Below the pieces are notes generated by a model, which saw nothing but the letters and a program-made list of their open reading frames with translations, was not told the DNA's origin and made no database searches. 64,000 bases of DNA. Origin: Acidimangrovimonas pyrenivorans. Lineage in GTDB: Bacteria > Pseudomonadota > Alphaproteobacteria > Rhodobacterales > Rhodobacteraceae. The stretch lies in NCBI RefSeq assembly GCF_042643245.1, contig NZ_JBHRSK010000007.1:124001-188000 (forward strand), read 5' to 3'. The translations under genes and the position numbers were made by a program. This document shows positions 1 to 9,763 of this stretch, one piece after another; position 1 is the first letter of the stretch; the number at the start of each line of letters is the position of its first letter.

Positions 1-1477
1 CGGTCGGGGTCAACTCGGCGTCGGCGGGCAGGGCGCCGAGGATCCCGCCTTCGAAATCGATGACGAATTTCTGGCTGTTGCCCTCCGGCTTGACGCCGGA
101 GACGCCGCCATGGCCGGTCCGGGTCCGCCGGACGCGGGCCAGCGTCGCCTCGGGCTCCGGCGGCAGCATTCCCCAGTGCAGCCGGTAGGAGAAGTCCAAC
201 GCGTCGCCGGCCTTGGCCGGGGCCGCGGGCACCCAGAAGGCGACGATGTTGTCATTGGTCTCCAGCTCGGTCGGGATCTCGACCAGCCGGACCGTGCCCT
301 TGCCCCAGTCGCCCAGCGGTTCGACCCGCAGCGATGGCCGGCGCTGGTACTGGGCGCCGGCGTCGAGATAGTCGTCCCAGTCGCGGTCGCGCTGGCACAG
401 CCCGAAGCCGCGCAGACTGCCGCTCTCGAAATACGAGTTGGCCAGCTGGGCCGGATTGCGCAGCGGCCGCCAGTACCGGCGCTCGCCGCCGGGATCGCCC
501 TCGGCAAAGCTCAGCCCGTCGCTGTCATGGACCTGGGGCCGGTAGTCGTCGAAATCGCCGCGCTCGTTGGCGCCGAACAGGAACATCGAGGTCAGCGGCG
601 CCACGCCCAGCTGCTGGATGTCGGCACGCAGGAACAGCCGCGCCGTCACCTCCATCACCGTGTCGGCCCCCGGCGCGATGGCGAAACGGTAGGCGCCGGT
701 CAGCGACGGGCTTTCCAGCGCGGCATAATGGATGACGCGGTCGGCGCCCGGCGCCGGTTTCTCGAGGTAGAACTCGGTGAAGCGGGGGAACTCCTCGGCC
801 CCCGAGATGCCGGTATTGACCGCCAGCCCGCGGGCACTGAGCCCGTAGACATTGCCGCGCCCCAGCGCCCGGAAATAGCTCGCGCCCAGGAAGGCGACCA
901 GCTCGTCGAACCTGTCGGCGCGATTGAGCGGGGTCGTGAGGCGGAAGCCGGCGACGCCGGGCAGATGCTCGTCCTTCGGCACCCGGGGGCCGAGATCGCC
1001 GTGATAGAGGAAATCGGCGGTGTCGAAGCGCATCGGCCGGGCCTGGCCCCCGGCCACCTCGAACAGTTTCACGGGCTGCTTGTAGAGCCAGCCCGGATGG
1101 AAGGCCTCGACCCGGAACAACTCGGCCTTGTCGCCCCGCCACCGGGCATGGTCGGGATTGAACTGGATCTTCTGGTAGTCGTCGTAGTTCAGCCCGGCGA
1201 GGAACCGGTCGCTCCCCTCGGTGTCGTCATAGGCTTCCCCGGCACGGCGTTGCATCGTCGCGGTGAAGCCGTCGAAGGAGAAGGGCACGGCCGCATCGCT
1301 GCGGGCCTCAGCGGGCGCCGAAGACGCGGGCGAAGTGGCCTCCTGTGCCCGTGCGGCGAAAGGAAGAGCCCCGGTGCTCAGGAACAGAGCGGAAGCCGAG
1401 AGCCCGCCAAGCGCCCGGCGACGGCTCAGGCGGCAGGGCGGATCGGATTGGAGGGCGACAGGTTGGAGCTGCGGCAT
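1..1477 (-). CDS. opgG: Periplasmic glucan biosynthesis protein OpgG/MdoG family (3' end outside window)
   Basis: About 492 residues are visible; the C-terminus runs off the left edge. The reading frame gives typical OpgG/OpgD text, for example FLRADIQQLGVAPLTSMF, DDYRPQVHDSDGL and LNYDDYQKIQF, so this is a periplasmic protein of osmoregulated periplasmic glucan synthesis that acts on the beta-glucan backbone. The N-terminus has a twin-arginine signal: SRRRALGG at residues 18-25, a hydrophobic stretch, then an AxA-like site near FAARAQ (about residue 44). A Tat signal is known for OpgD, so OpgD is an alternative name. The start is uncertain: an in-frame ATG 15 bases upstream (1492) is also possible, and neither has a clear Shine-Dalgarno sequence. 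It is codirectional with the thi operon but separated from it by about 500 bases, so probably transcribed on its own. Confidence 0.88.
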   Translation of the reverse strand, partial: MPQLQPVALQSDPPCRLSRRRALGGLSASALFLSTGALPFAARAQEATSPASSAPAEARSDAAVPFSFDGFTATMQRRAGEAYDDTEGSDRFLAGLNYDDYQKIQFNPDHARWRGDKAELFRVEAFHPGWLYKQPVKLFEVAGGQARPMRFDTADFLYHGDLGPRVPKDEHLPGVAGFRLTTPLNRADRFDELVAFLGASYFRALGRGNVYGLSARGLAVNTGISGAEEFPRFTEFYLEKPAPGADRVIHYAALESPSLTGAYRFAIAPGADTVMEVTARLFLRADIQQLGVAPLTSMFLFGANERGDFDDYRPQVHDSDGLSFAEGDPGGERRYWRPLRNPAQLANSYFESGSLRGFGLCQRDRDWDDYLDAGAQYQRRPSLRVEPLGDWGKGTVRLVEIPTELETNDNIVAFWVPAAPAKAGDALDFSYRLHWGMLPPEPEATLARVRRTRTGHGGVSGVKPEGNSQKFVIDFEGGILGALPADAELTPT

Positions 1478-2004
1478 CGTCGAAACGAGCATCCGTGAAA
1501 TTGCGCGATAGTTCGGATTTATATCGCCCCTCGTCTCGGATGGCACCATCTCTGCACTGCAGCGCGCGCCCTGAACGGGCAGGAAAGGTGGGTTCTTGCC
1601 GATCGCCGAGAACGCATCGGCGAGTTTGCGCCACCCTCCCTGGGAAGGCCCTGAAACCGGCGCGGGGCCCGCCAAACGGCAGTTTCGACGCCAGCGGCGC
1701 TGGAAACGCGGTCCGCGGTCGCGTCGGCGCTACGGTTTCCCGCGCCCGGGCTTGGCGCAACTTCGCCGATCGCTCGCCGCAGGGGCTGCGGCAGGATGGC
1801 CTGCCAGGCCCCGGCAGGCCGGGCGGAAGGGAGAACCGCCCGGACCTGTTTTGCCCGCGACGACCGCCCAAAGCGCCGGGATGGGCGCCCCATCGCCACG
1901 GGCCGCCGCGCGCGCACCATCAAGCGCCCCTCGCAGGACCGGGACCGGTCAAGCCGCCCGTGCCGCGCATGCCCTTGGGGCCTCGGGGCTTGCGCGGGGT
2001 CAGG
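1478..2004. other. Gene-free stretch between thiD and opgG
   Basis: About 530 bases with no credible gene: the open frames here have no homologue-like text or ribosome binding site and run antisense into neighbouring genes. It should hold the end of the thi transcript and the opgG promoter. An AT-rich patch near 1518-1527 could be part of that promoter, but no convincing -35/-10 pair is visible. Two adjacent perfect hairpins lie in the middle (listed separately). Confidence 0.6.
1798..1843. repeat. Two abutting perfect hairpins
   Basis: GGCCTGCC and GGCAGGCC form an 8-bp stem with a 7-base loop. They are followed directly (2-base overlap) by CCGGGCGG and CCGCCCGG, an 8-bp stem with a 9-base loop. 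A short TTTT follows on the plus strand, but both flanking genes lie on the minus strand, so a simple terminator does not fit their direction. They may be an RNA structure in the opgG leader or the thi 3' end, or simply GC-rich palindromes. Confidence 0.45.
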
Positions 2005-2757
2005 TCAGCACGCCGCCAGCCGAAACCGCTCGGCGACGGCTGCCTTTGCCCGGGCCACCGCGTCCTCGAGGCTCTGGCCCTGGGCAAGCGCGGCGGCAAT
2101 CGCGCTGGCCATCTGGCAGCCGGTGCCGCGCAATGCGAAAGGATGGCGCGGAGCGGCAAAGGTCTCGACCGTCGCGCCGTCGCGATAAAGGCGGTCGGTC
2201 GACCGCGCCGGGTCCGCGCCATGCCCGCCCTTGACCAGCACCGCGGCGCAGCCCTGCCCGAGAAGCGCCTGCGCGACTTCTGCCTCTTCGGCCCCTTCGC
2301 CCAGCCCGAATGCCCGTCCAAGATGCTGAAGTTCAGGCAGGTTCGGCGTCACCAGGCTGCTGCGCGGCAGCAGCTTGCGGATCATCACCGCGAGACCCGC
2401 GGCATCGAGCAACGGCCGACCCGAACTGGCGCGGAGCACCGGGTCGAGGACCACGGGCGCTGCCGGCAGGAGCCCGGCGATGGTGTGGGCGACGGTGTCG
2501 GCGATAACCGCCTCGCCCAGCATGCCGATCTTCACCGCGGCCACCGGGCCGCTGGCAGCGGCCGAGGCGATCTGCGCCCGGACGACATCGGCCGGGACCG
2601 GGTGGAGCGCGCCGACCCCGGCGTCGGTCTGGGCGGTCACCGCGGTCACGGCGACGCGCGACGGCAGGCCGGCCCGCGCCACCGTCGCGGCGTCACGCAG
2701 CAGGCCGGCGCCGGCGCTGGAATCCATCCCGCCGATCAGCAGAACGGCAGCGGTCAT
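2005..2757 (-). CDS. thiD: Hydroxymethylpyrimidine/phosphomethylpyrimidine kinase ThiD
   Basis: 250 residues. Phosphorylates HMP and HMP-P to HMP-PP for thiamine synthesis, in the cytoplasm. The N-terminal GGMDSSAGAG (residues 9-18) is the ribokinase-family substrate loop, and RGTGC near residue 210 is the anion hole with the catalytic cysteine typical of ThiD. The ATG chosen begins MTAAVLLIGG and overlaps the thiE stop by 4 bases (ATGA), which indicates translational coupling; an upstream extension in the same frame is antisense-like Arg/Gly-rich text and is rejected. It is the last gene of the thiC-thiO-thiS-thiG-thiE-thiD operon. Confidence 0.93.
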   Translation of the reverse strand: MTAAVLLIGGMDSSAGAGLLRDAATVARAGLPSRVAVTAVTAQTDAGVGALHPVPADVVRAQIASAAASGPVAAVKIGMLGEAVIADTVAHTIAGLLPAAPVVLDPVLRASSGRPLLDAAGLAVMIRKLLPRSSLVTPNLPELQHLGRAFGLGEGAEEAEVAQALLGQGCAAVLVKGGHGADPARSTDRLYRDGATVETFAAPRHPFALRGTGCQMASAIAAALAQGQSLEDAVARAKAAVAERFRLAAC

Positions 2758-3380
2758 GCCTCCGCCTCCGGGCGCGTCGCCGCCAGCCATTCGCGGCAGC
2801 GCGCCGCGGGATCGGCCGCCTGCTGGATATCGGTCACCACCGCCGCGCTGTCGGCCCCGGCGGCGAAGACCCCGGGCAGGCGCTCGGGCGTCAGCCCGCC
2901 GATGGCGACCAGCGGCACCGCTCCGGCCCGGCGCTTCCATTCGGCAACCCGGTCGAGCCCCTGCGGCCGCCATTTCATCTGCTTGAGGCGGGTCGGATAG
3001 ACCGGCCCGAGCGCGACATAGGCCGGGTCGTGCGCCAGGGCGCGCTCCAGCTCGGCCCCGTCATGGGTCGAGAGGCCGAACCGGGTCCCGGCCCGGCGCA
3101 GGGCGGCGAAATCGGCGCCGTCCATGTCCTCCTGGCCGAGATGGACGAAATCGATCCCGAGCTCGAGCGCCAGTTGCCAGTGATCGTTGAGGATCAGTTG
3201 CGCGCCGTGGCGGGCGCAGCAGTCCCTGGCCCGCAGGGCGGCGTCGCGCAGGGCGTCCGGCGGCAGTCCCTTGGCGCGGAGCTGGACCAGTCGGACCCCG
3301 AGCGGCACCAGCCGTTCGAGCAGCTCGACCGTGCCGGCGATCAGGTAGAACCGGTCGAGCCCCATTCGTGCCCCCGCCAT
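2754..3380 (-). CDS. thiE: Thiamine-phosphate synthase ThiE
   Basis: 208 residues. Couples HMP-PP with the thiazole phosphate to give thiamine phosphate. TIM-barrel landmarks are present: VQLRAK (pyrophosphate and pyrimidine binding), LILNDHWQLALELGIDFVHLGQ, and GPVYPT near residue 125. The final strand has VAIGGLTPERL. The start could also be the internal ATG five codons later (MGLDRFYLIAG), which looks closer to other family members. The first ATG overlaps the thiG stop by one base (TGATG). Shorter than some ThiE proteins but complete. Confidence 0.93.
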   Translation of the reverse strand: MAGARMGLDRFYLIAGTVELLERLVPLGVRLVQLRAKGLPPDALRDAALRARDCCARHGAQLILNDHWQLALELGIDFVHLGQEDMDGADFAALRRAGTRFGLSTHDGAELERALAHDPAYVALGPVYPTRLKQMKWRPQGLDRVAEWKRRAGAVPLVAIGGLTPERLPGVFAAGADSAAVVTDIQQAADPAARCREWLAATRPEAEA

Positions 3381-4141
3381 CAGCCCAGCTCCGCCATGCC
3401 GAGGATCGGGGTCGAGGCCGCGGCCATGTCGCGGCGCGGCATCAGCCCGGCCTCATGCGCCGCCCGGCCGGCCGCGACCGCCCGGCCGAAGGCCCGCGCC
3501 ATCCCGACCGGGTCGAGCGCCTTGGCCACCGCCGTGTTCAGCAGCACCGCGTCGAAGCCCAGCTCCATCGCCTGCGCCGCTTGCGACGGCGCGCCGATGC
3601 CGGCGTCGATCACCAGCGGCAGGTCGGGGAAATGCGCCCGCATCGAGCGCAGCCCGTCGATATTGCGCAGCCCCTGCCCCGTGCCGATCGGTGCGCCCCA
3701 GGGCATCAGCACCCGGCAGCCCGCCTCGACCAGCTTCTCGCCCAGGATCAGGTCCTCGGTGGTATAGGGAAAGACCTCGAAGCCCTCGGCGCAGAGGATG
3801 CGCGCCGCCTCGACCAGCGCGAACGGGTCGGGCTGCAGCGTGTCGGCATGGCCAATGACTTCCAGCTTGATCCAGTCGGTGCCGAACAGCTCGCGCGCCA
3901 TCCGGGCGGTGGTCACCGCTTCGGTCACCGAATGGCAGCCGGCGGTGTTGGGCAGGAGGCGGCAGCCGCTGGCGGCGATGAGATCGCGGAAGGCGCCGCC
4001 CTCCGGCCCCTCGCGACGCAGGCTGACGGTGATGACTTCGGCGCCCGAGGCGGCGATGGCCTCGGCCAGAACGGTGGGCGAGGGATATTGCGCCGTGCCC
4101 AGCAGGAGGCGCGATTTCAACTCGGTTCCGTAGACGACCAT
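3380..4141 (-). CDS. thiG: Thiazole synthase ThiG
   Basis: 253 residues, close to the usual 255. Forms the thiazole phosphate from deoxyxylulose phosphate, ThiS-thiocarboxylate and dehydroglycine. The sequence carries WIKLEVIGH with the Schiff-base lysine, then a phosphate-binding end, LVIDAGIGAPSQAAQAMELG and DAVLLNTAVAKA. The start MVVYGTELKSRLLLGTAQYPS is the canonical ThiG N-terminus; longer frames upstream only overlap thiS. It follows thiS by one base, so the scaffold and its sulfur carrier are translated together. Confidence 0.95.
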   Translation of the reverse strand: MVVYGTELKSRLLLGTAQYPSPTVLAEAIAASGAEVITVSLRREGPEGGAFRDLIAASGCRLLPNTAGCHSVTEAVTTARMARELFGTDWIKLEVIGHADTLQPDPFALVEAARILCAEGFEVFPYTTEDLILGEKLVEAGCRVLMPWGAPIGTGQGLRNIDGLRSMRAHFPDLPLVIDAGIGAPSQAAQAMELGFDAVLLNTAVAKALDPVGMARAFGRAVAAGRAAHEAGLMPRRDMAAASTPILGMAELG

Positions 4142-4142
4142 C

Positions 4143-4340
4143 TCAGCCCCCCTGCATCGGCGCGACGATCTCGACCCGCGCGCCCTCGCGCAGCACCGTC
4201 TCGGCCCGCTGCCCGCGCGCCACGAAGGCGCCATCCAGCGCGGTGGCCACGCTCGGGGCCTGGAAGCCGCGCTCGTCGATCAGCTCGGCCAGGGTGCCGG
4301 CCGCGGTCTCGATGCTTCGTCCGTTCAGATCAATCCGCAT
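4143..4340 (-). CDS. thiS: Sulfur carrier protein ThiS
   Basis: 65 residues ending in Gly-Gly, the C-terminal tail that is adenylylated and thiocarboxylated. The ubiquitin-like fold is suggested by MRIDLNG at the start and VEIVAPMQGG at the end. It lies between thiO and thiG; its first 11 bases overlap the end of thiO. No thiF is present in the window, so activation probably depends on a ThiF/MoeB homologue elsewhere. Confidence 0.93.
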   Translation of the reverse strand: MRIDLNGRSIETAAGTLAELIDERGFQAPSVATALDGAFVARGQRAETVLREGARVEIVAPMQGG

Positions 4341-5276
4341 CGGCTTCCTCCTTGCACAGCGCCTCGGCCAGCCCCTCGGCCAGAACCGGGGCCATCAGGA
4401 AACCGTGGCGATACATGCCGTTGACATGGATGCGCCCGCCCACGCGGCGGATCGCCGGCAGGTTGTCGGGGAAGGCCGGGCGCAGGCCGGCACCGGTCTC
4501 GACCAGCTCGGCCTCGGCGAAGCCGGGATGCAGCGCATAGGCGGCCGAAAGCAGCTCCATCACCGCGCGCGCGGTCACCGGACCGGAGCGCGCGCTCTCC
4601 ACCATCGTCGCGCCGATCATGTAGCGGCCGGCGCCGCGCGGAACGACGTAGCAGGGGAAGCGGGGATGGAGCAGGCGGACGGTGCGGCTGAGGCCGATAT
4701 CGGGGGCGTCGACCACCAGCATCTCGCCGCGCACGGCACGCAGGTCGGACAGCCGGTCGCCTGAGTGATCGGTGGCGCCGAGGCCGCGGCAGTCGATCAC
4801 CCGTCCGCCTGGTGGGCCATCATGGAAGGCGACCCCCACGGCTTCCAGCCGGGCGCGCAGGGTTGCCAGCGCCTCGCGCGGGTCCATGTGGGCCTCGGCG
4901 GCGTAGAACAGCCCGCGGGCGAAGCGCCCGGCCAGTTCGGGCTCGAGCGTGGCCGGATCGATCCGGTCATGGCCTTCGGTCGCGCGGGCGAAGCGGTCGA
5001 GTTCGCCCGCGTCGCGCGCTGGGGCCACCACCAGGGTGCCGCGTCGGACGAGGCTTTGCACCCGCTCGCCCCACCAGCCGACGGCGGCCTGGCCGGCCAT
5101 CACGACCTCGCGCGGGGCGCTCTCGCCCTCGCAGAACGGCGCCAGCATGCCGCCGGCCAGCCGAGAGGCCGGGGCCGGGGCGCCCGTCGGGGCGATGACC
5201 TCGACCCGCGCCCCGCGCTCGGCCAGGGCGGTGGCGCAGCACAGCCCCGCCACCCCGGCGCCCAGAACCGAGAAGC

Positions 5277-5280
<4 letters not shown>
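4330..5280 (-). CDS. thiO: Glycine oxidase ThiO (FAD-dependent)
   Basis: 316 residues. Oxidises glycine to the iminoglycine used by ThiG; its presence means the oxygen-dependent route rather than ThiH. N-terminal Rossmann motif VLGAGVAGLCCATALAERG binds FAD, followed by a DAO-type domain; near the C-terminus VETGAGLRPAFPDNLPAI and NGMYRHGFLMAPVLA match the family's end. The chosen ATG (MSFSVLGAG) overlaps the thiC stop by 4 bases (ATGA). An in-frame extension upstream lies inside thiC and is rejected. Confidence 0.92.
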
Positions 5281-7076
<1,796 letters not shown>

Positions 7077-7160
7077 CGGTGTCTCCTCAAGCACTCTCGA
7101 AAAGACCCAGAACGTGAGGCAGAAAGGGGCCGGCGGCCCGGGATGCGCGCCTGCGCAAAG

Positions 7161-7175
7161 GGGCCGCTGCGGCCC
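7161..7175 (-). terminator. Hairpin in the thiC leader, possible part of the riboswitch expression platform
   Basis: GGGCCG-CTG-CGGCCC forms a perfect 6-bp stem about 45 bases past the TPP aptamer and about 85 bases before the thiC start. Only a weak CTTT follows on the minus strand, so attenuation by Rho-independent termination is possible but not convincing. An alternative is control of translation or Rho-dependent termination. Confidence 0.3.
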
Positions 7176-7218
7176 GAAAGGACCGCCTCCTTGTCAACGT
7201 GGAGGGATTGCCCTTCGG

Positions 7219-7325
7219 TCTTCCTACGCCAGTCTCAACTGGGTCAGGTTCAAAGGGTCGCGTCACCGGGAAGGCGGGCCTTCCCTGTCAGCCTCTCAGT
7301 CCCCTTGGCGGGACTCCCCTGACGT
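7219..7325 (-). promoter_or_regulatory. TPP (THI-box) riboswitch
   Basis: Read on the minus strand, the thiC leader carries the conserved THI-box pieces in order: GGGGAGTC near the 5' side, CTGAGAGG with its neighbouring stem, then ACCCTTTGAACCTGACCC and finally ACTGGCGTAGGAAG closing the P4/P5 arm. These are the invariant CUGAGA and ACCUGA...GCGUAGGGAA elements of the thiamine pyrophosphate aptamer. It should repress the whole thiCOSGED operon when TPP is plentiful. Confidence 0.95.
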
Positions 7326-7331
7326 GTGCGC

Positions 7332-7360
7332 AGGATGCAGGATGGCAGTGGTGAGGTCAA
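7332..7360 (-). promoter_or_regulatory. Probable sigma-70 promoter of the thi operon
   Basis: On the minus strand TTGACC is followed after 17 bases by CATCCT, and the predicted start falls directly at the 5' edge of the TPP aptamer. The -35 box is good (5 of 6), the -10 box weak (3 of 6), as is common in Rhodobacterales. The position relative to the aptamer is the main support. Confidence 0.5.
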
Positions 7361-7508
7361 GCCGGCGAACCGGGCGGATGGTCTCGTCCTTCCCCCCGGA
7401 GCCGATCGAAGCGCCGTCGCGCCATGGCGGTTCGGACAGGAACGACGAATGGCGGCATCGCCAACGGCTTGCCCGCGGCCATCTCTCTGGAACTGTTCGG
7501 GGGAAGGA

Positions 7509-7585
7509 TGGTACCGCCTCCCCGGCTTGAACGGGGGACCTCTGGATCCACAATCCAGCGCTCTAACCAACTGAGCTAAGGCGGC
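7509..7585 (-). tRNA. tRNA-His (GTG), CCA encoded
   Basis: A 77-base cloverleaf with CCA. Acceptor arm GCCGCCU/AGGCGGU, D arm with AGCUCAGUUGGUUAGAGCG, anticodon stem CUGGA/UCCAG with loop UUGUGGA (anticodon GUG), and T arm CCCCGUUCAAGCCGGGG. The base before position 1 is T, not G, the first acceptor pair is G1-U72 and the discriminator is A73. This agrees with the known alphaproteobacterial tRNA-His type that lacks the otherwise near-universal G-1:C73 pair. Confidence 0.96.
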
Positions 7586-7598
7586 ACTGACGGGGCAT

Positions 7599-8510
7599 TT
7601 ACCGCCCCGTTTCTCCGAATGCAAGACCTGTTTCCGGCGCATTTTTCCCGCCGCGCGCGGTCAGGGCCGCGCCGGCCAGCACCGCGGCCAGCCCCAGCCA
7701 CAGCGTCGGCGTCGCGCGCTCTCCCAGCAGCGCGATGCCCAGCACGGCCGCGGTGGCCGGCGACAGGCCCATCAGCACCGTCGCCCGCGTCGGCGTGGTG
7801 TGGCGCAGTGCGGTCAGCCACAGCAGGTAGCCCGCGCCGCTGGCCAGGCCGATGAACAGCACCAGCGCCCAGCCGGTCCGGTCCAGCCCCGCGACCGCCG
7901 TCCCGGGGGATTCGCTCAGGCTGCCCAGCGCCAGCGCCGCGACCGCCGCCGCCATGGCGACGAAACCGACCTGCAGCGTCGGGTAGCGTTCCAGGTAGGG
8001 CCGGTAGAACACCGCGCAGCCCGCCCCGGTGCCCGCCGCCGCCAGCACCGCCAACGCGCCCCAGGCGCTGCCGCCCGCCGCGCGCAGCAGGCTTTCGCCC
8101 AGGGTCAGGGCGACGCCGAGGATGCTGACCAGGACCCCTGCGACCTTGCGCCAGCTCATCGCCTCGCGCCCCAGCGTGGCCGCCAGGACCAGGGTGAGCA
8201 AGGGGAACATGGCGAAGATCAGCGCGCCGCGGCCGGCCGGGACGCGGGCAAGGCCCCAGTTGAGCAGCCAGACCAGCAGGCCGAACTGGGCGGTGCCGAG
8301 GGCCAGCAGCGGAAGGATGTCGCGCGGCGCGATCGGCACCCGGCGCAGCCGCAGGAAGAACGGCGCCAGCACCAGCAGCCCGATGCCGTAGCGCATCAGC
8401 GCCAGCGTCACCGGCCCCAGATCGGCCGACAGTGCCCGCGTCGCGGTGATCGTGGCGCCGACCTGGACCCCGGTCAGCGCCGCCGCGGCGAGGCCCCGCG
8501 CCTCGCTCAC
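7599..8510 (-). CDS. DMT-superfamily (EamA) transporter
   Basis: 303 residues with about ten hydrophobic helices in two repeats, typical of EamA/RhaT-type inner membrane exporters. Each half has an EamA-like start (LAAAALTGVQVGATI and GALAVLAAAGTGAGCAVFY), and the second half ends GLSPATAAVLGIALLGERATP, a hallmark of the family. Substrate unknown; relatives export amino acids or metabolites. It overlaps the MarR-GNAT gene by 4 bases (ATGA), so the regulator/acetyltransferase fusion and exporter are probably one unit, suggesting detoxification or metabolite efflux. Confidence 0.85.
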   Translation of the reverse strand: MSEARGLAAAALTGVQVGATITATRALSADLGPVTLALMRYGIGLLVLAPFFLRLRRVPIAPRDILPLLALGTAQFGLLVWLLNWGLARVPAGRGALIFAMFPLLTLVLAATLGREAMSWRKVAGVLVSILGVALTLGESLLRAAGGSAWGALAVLAAAGTGAGCAVFYRPYLERYPTLQVGFVAMAAAVAALALGSLSESPGTAVAGLDRTGWALVLFIGLASGAGYLLWLTALRHTTPTRATVLMGLSPATAAVLGIALLGERATPTLWLGLAAVLAGAALTARGGKNAPETGLAFGETGR

Positions 8511-9418
8511 AGCGCGATCTCCCAGGTCTGGTCGAGGACGTCCTGGCCGAAGTCATGCGCCGGCGTCTCGCTGGTCATGACGAAGCCGGCCTTGCGGTAG
8601 AGCGCGCAGGCGGCCTCGTGGCTGGCATGGGTCCACAGCACCATCCGTTTGTAGCCGCGCGCCCGGGCCCAGCCCATCGCCGTGTCCAGCATCCGCCGGC
8701 CCAGCCCGGTGCCGCGCGCCTCGGGCCGCAGCAGCACCAGCCGCAGCTTGGCGGTCTCCGCATCGGCGCGGACGACGAAGATCGACCCCAGGCGCTGACC
8801 GTCGCGCTCGGCGATCCAGCCGCGTTCGCATTCCGGGTCGTGGTCGCGCAGGAAGCCCGCCAGGATCTCGGCCACCAGTGCCTCGAATGTGGCGTCGTAG
8901 CCCTCGTCGCGGGCGTAGAGTTCACCGTGCTGGCCGATGATCCAGCCCGCATCGCCGGGCCGCAAGTCGCGCAGCACCACCTCTCCCGTTTCCCGCGGGG
9001 CGTCGCCCAGCAGGTCCATCGCCTGCTCCATCGCCGCGCAGAGCACCTCCTGCCCCGCCGCGTCCAGCCCGGACAGCATCGCCCCGACATCGGCCCGCGA
9101 CCGCGCCGCGAGCGGAGCATAGGCGGCCCGCCCGGCCTCGGTCAGCGACAGCAGCATCTCGCGGCCGTCCTCGGGATTCGGGTGGCGCTCCACCCAGCCC
9201 TTGCCGGCGAAGCGTTTGAGCAGCCGGCTGAGATAGCCCTCGTCCAGCCCCAGCGCCCGGGCCATCGCCCGTGCCGTCCGCAGCTCGCCCGCCGCCAGTT
9301 CGTAGAGCACCCGGACCTCGGTCAAGGTGAAGCCGCTTTGCAGGTAGCTGCGGTCGAGCAGGCCCAGCCGGTGGGTGTAGAAGCGGTTGAAGGCGCGGAT
9401 GCGGTCGATCGTGTCCAT
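8507..9418 (-). CDS. MarR-type regulator fused to a GNAT acetyltransferase
   Basis: 303 residues in two domains. Residues 1-140 form a MarR winged helix (LTEVRVLYELAAG, GLDEGYLSRLLKRFAGKGWV, then the wing HPNPEDGREMLLSLTEAG). Residues about 147-303 form a GNAT domain with the acetyl-CoA loop RPEARGTGLGRRMLD. Such fusions are a known architecture; the substrate is not evident. The upstream region has two TTGACT boxes on this strand, 17 bases apart, which might be operator half-sites, but I cannot assign them. It is cotranscribed with the downstream EamA exporter through a 4-base overlap. Confidence 0.88.
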   Translation of the reverse strand: MDTIDRIRAFNRFYTHRLGLLDRSYLQSGFTLTEVRVLYELAAGELRTARAMARALGLDEGYLSRLLKRFAGKGWVERHPNPEDGREMLLSLTEAGRAAYAPLAARSRADVGAMLSGLDAAGQEVLCAAMEQAMDLLGDAPRETGEVVLRDLRPGDAGWIIGQHGELYARDEGYDATFEALVAEILAGFLRDHDPECERGWIAERDGQRLGSIFVVRADAETAKLRLVLLRPEARGTGLGRRMLDTAMGWARARGYKRMVLWTHASHEAACALYRKAGFVMTSETPAHDFGQDVLDQTWEIAL

Positions 9419-9547
9419 GGGATCCTCCTGCGCATAGTCAAACCTTATTGCTTGCCCCAGTCAATCATTTTCCCGCGCGGGCCTCGCCACTCTTGCGATG
9501 GCGGCGATTGCGGAGTAACTGAGCGGCCAAACCGGAAAGGGCCGCAA

Positions 9548-9763
9548 ATGGGCATCGACAAGCAAAGCGATATCGCCGCCAACCTGCAGATCGGGCCGAC
9601 CACGCTCGGCATGGTGCGGATCTATGTCGAGGCCGAGGGTGTCGAGCTGCCGCTGGATTTCGAGCCCGAGGAAGCCGAAGAGATCGCCGAGGAACTGCTG
9701 GCCGCCGCCAAGCTGGCGCGCGAGAGCGGCAAGGACGCGGCCAAGCCGAAGAAGAAACGCTAA
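9548..9763 (+). CDS. Small acidic DUF6324-type protein
   Basis: 71 residues. The text SDIAANLQIGPTTLGMVRIYVEAEGVELPLDF followed by an acidic helix (EPEEAEEIAEELLAAA) and a basic tail KPKKKR resembles a short family found in Rhodobacteraceae, which I assign to DUF6324 from memory. No catalytic motif is visible and function is unknown. GGAAAGG lies about 10 bases upstream. Its stop overlaps the stop of the convergent mmcB (shared bases TAA/TAG), an unusually tight convergent pair. Confidence 0.75.
   Translation: MGIDKQSDIAANLQIGPTTLGMVRIYVEAEGVELPLDFEPEEAEEIAEELLAAAKLARESGKDAAKPKKKR

Noticed and set aside
110..1498. Plus-strand frame of 462 codons opposite opgG
   Set aside because: Antisense to a clearly conserved OpgG frame; low-complexity Gly/Arg/Ala composition typical of GC-rich shadow frames.
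1345..3000. Plus-strand frame of 551 codons across the gap and thiD/thiE
   Set aside because: Runs antisense through two real genes and reads as Arg/Pro-rich text without motifs.
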